5,818 nt of DNA from Treponema sp. GTDB taxonomy: Bacteria > Spirochaetota > Spirochaetia > Treponematales > Breznakiellaceae. The translations under genes were made by a program, and so were the position numbers. Of the stretch, positions 5,316 to 5,818 are shown piece after piece. The stretch's first letter is position 1. Every line of letters starts with the position of its first letter. The stretch is taken from NCBI GenBank assembly GCA_031263435.1, contig JAISFT010000290.1:1-5818 (forward strand). The letters run 5' to 3'. The notes below the pieces were generated by a model. It made no database searches. It had not been told where the DNA came from and saw nothing but the letters and a program-made list of their open reading frames with translations.

Positions 5316-5818
5316 TTGAAGGAAGCGATAAATGCGCCGGCCCTTGTTCTTGTCGGCTCCTCCGGAAGGAACGCGGGAAAGACCTCAGCCGCCTGCGCCC
5401 TTATTCGCGCCCTAAAGGGGCGTTTCCCCGTAACGGCGCTCAAAGTGACCGTGGCGGACCGGGGCTGCGGCTGCCACCAGGGAAGGACGGACTGCGGCGC
5501 CTGTTCCTTTTCGCCGGATTATGTCATGGAAGAGGAATTGGATCCCCGTTCCGGCAAGGATACTGCCCGTTTGCTGGCGGCCGGGGCAGAGCGGGTATTC
5601 TGGCTCAGGGTGTCCCGTTCCTGCATTTCCGGGGGGTTCCGGGCTTTTTTGGAAAAAGCGCCCCCCGGTTCCCTGATTCTCGGAGAATCGAACAGTTTGC
5701 GGGAGGCGGTCAAGCCCGGTTGTTTTATCATGATTAAAAACAGTTCCGACAAGATAAAAGCAAGCGCCCTGCGGGTGGCCGGTTTGGCGGACATTACGGT
5801 CGAGAACGAAGGCGTTAT
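5316..5818 (+). CDS. P-loop NTPase, possibly MobB-like cofactor protein (3' end missing)
   Basis: The first 167 residues of a plus-strand protein that runs past the window edge. Residues 10-24 (LVLVGSSGRNAGKTS) form a Walker A loop, with K22 and T23 as expected phosphate-binding residues, after a hydrophobic beta strand. Next comes a second strand (ALKVTVAD, 41-48), then a cysteine cluster C51-G-C53-x6-C60-x2-C63, which could bind a metal or Fe-S cluster. Later segments include SGKDTARLLAAGAERVFWLR (79-98) and a GESNSLREAVKPG stretch (123-135) resembling the 'EGNS...P' region of MobB-type proteins. The start is TTG at 5316; an ATG at 5332 is in another frame and gives no motif. Divergent from the fdhF-mobA operon, it may assist pterin-cofactor synthesis or delivery. 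P-loop identity is firm; the MobB-like label is tentative, and a dethiobiotin-synthetase-like fold is another option. No frameshift is seen. Confidence 0.85.
   Translation, partial: MKEAINAPALVLVGSSGRNAGKTSAACALIRALKGRFPVTALKVTVADRGCGCHQGRTDCGACSFSPDYVMEEELDPRSGKDTARLLAAGAERVFWLRVSRSCISGGFRAFLEKAPPGSLILGESNSLREAVKPGCFIMIKNSSDKIKASALRVAGLADITVENEGV

Noticed and set aside
5303..5737. A 144-codon plus-strand ORF in another frame over the P-loop gene
   Set aside because: It gives Arg/Pro/Gly-rich sequence without motifs, whereas the frame from TTG 5316 gives a clear Walker A and conserved-looking segments.
5519..5794. A 91-codon minus-strand ORF
   Set aside because: Antisense to the P-loop gene, with no recognisable feature.
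1..5818. CRISPR arrays, insertion sequences, rRNA or long direct repeats
   Set aside because: None seen; apart from the divergent control region the window is almost wholly coding.

Overview
The window holds most of one tightly packed minus-strand operon and the start of a divergent plus-strand gene. The operon encodes a soluble formate dehydrogenase / [FeFe]-hydrogenase complex of the hydrogen-dependent CO2 reductase (HDCR) type, which interconverts H2 + CO2 and formate. The DNA is moderately G+C-rich, with strong Shine-Dalgarno sequences and cysteine-dense redox proteins. This points to a strictly anaerobic bacterium that makes or uses formate from H2, such as an acetogen (clostridial, spirochaetal or deltaproteobacterial). 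The species cannot be fixed from this sequence. A cysteine-type FdhF beside an HDCR set recalls termite-gut treponemes, but that is only a suggestion.

Layout, in transcription order on the minus strand: a sigma70-like promoter (5250-5278) and a leader of about 119 nt; fdhF (5124-2938), a molybdopterin formate dehydrogenase with Cys at the selenocysteine position; a first HycB-like four-cluster ferredoxin (2941-2423); a possible 11-codon coupling ORF (2412-2377); an unusual 105-residue protein with only two cluster motifs (2380-2063); a second HycB-like four-cluster ferredoxin (2066-1503); hydA2 (1503-124), a 459-residue [FeFe] hydrogenase; and the start of mobA (128 leftwards, cut by the window edge). 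Successive genes overlap by 1-4 bases or are linked through the short ORF, so the operon looks translationally coupled throughout.

To the right, 5125-5315 is a short divergent control region in which two predicted promoters overlap at their -10 elements. On the plus strand a P-loop NTPase, possibly MobB-like and with a CxC/CxxC cysteine cluster, starts at a TTG codon (5316) and runs off the window.

Inferred working model: HydA2 oxidises H2, electrons pass along the iron-sulfur clusters of the HycB-like subunits to FdhF, and CO2 is reduced to formate at the Mo/W site. MobA, and perhaps the P-loop protein, serve assembly of the pterin cofactor. No NAD-binding subunit, membrane hydrogenase subunit or fdhD is visible. 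The main novelty candidates are the extra two-cluster protein inserted between the two HycB subunits and the cysteine-rich P-loop protein.
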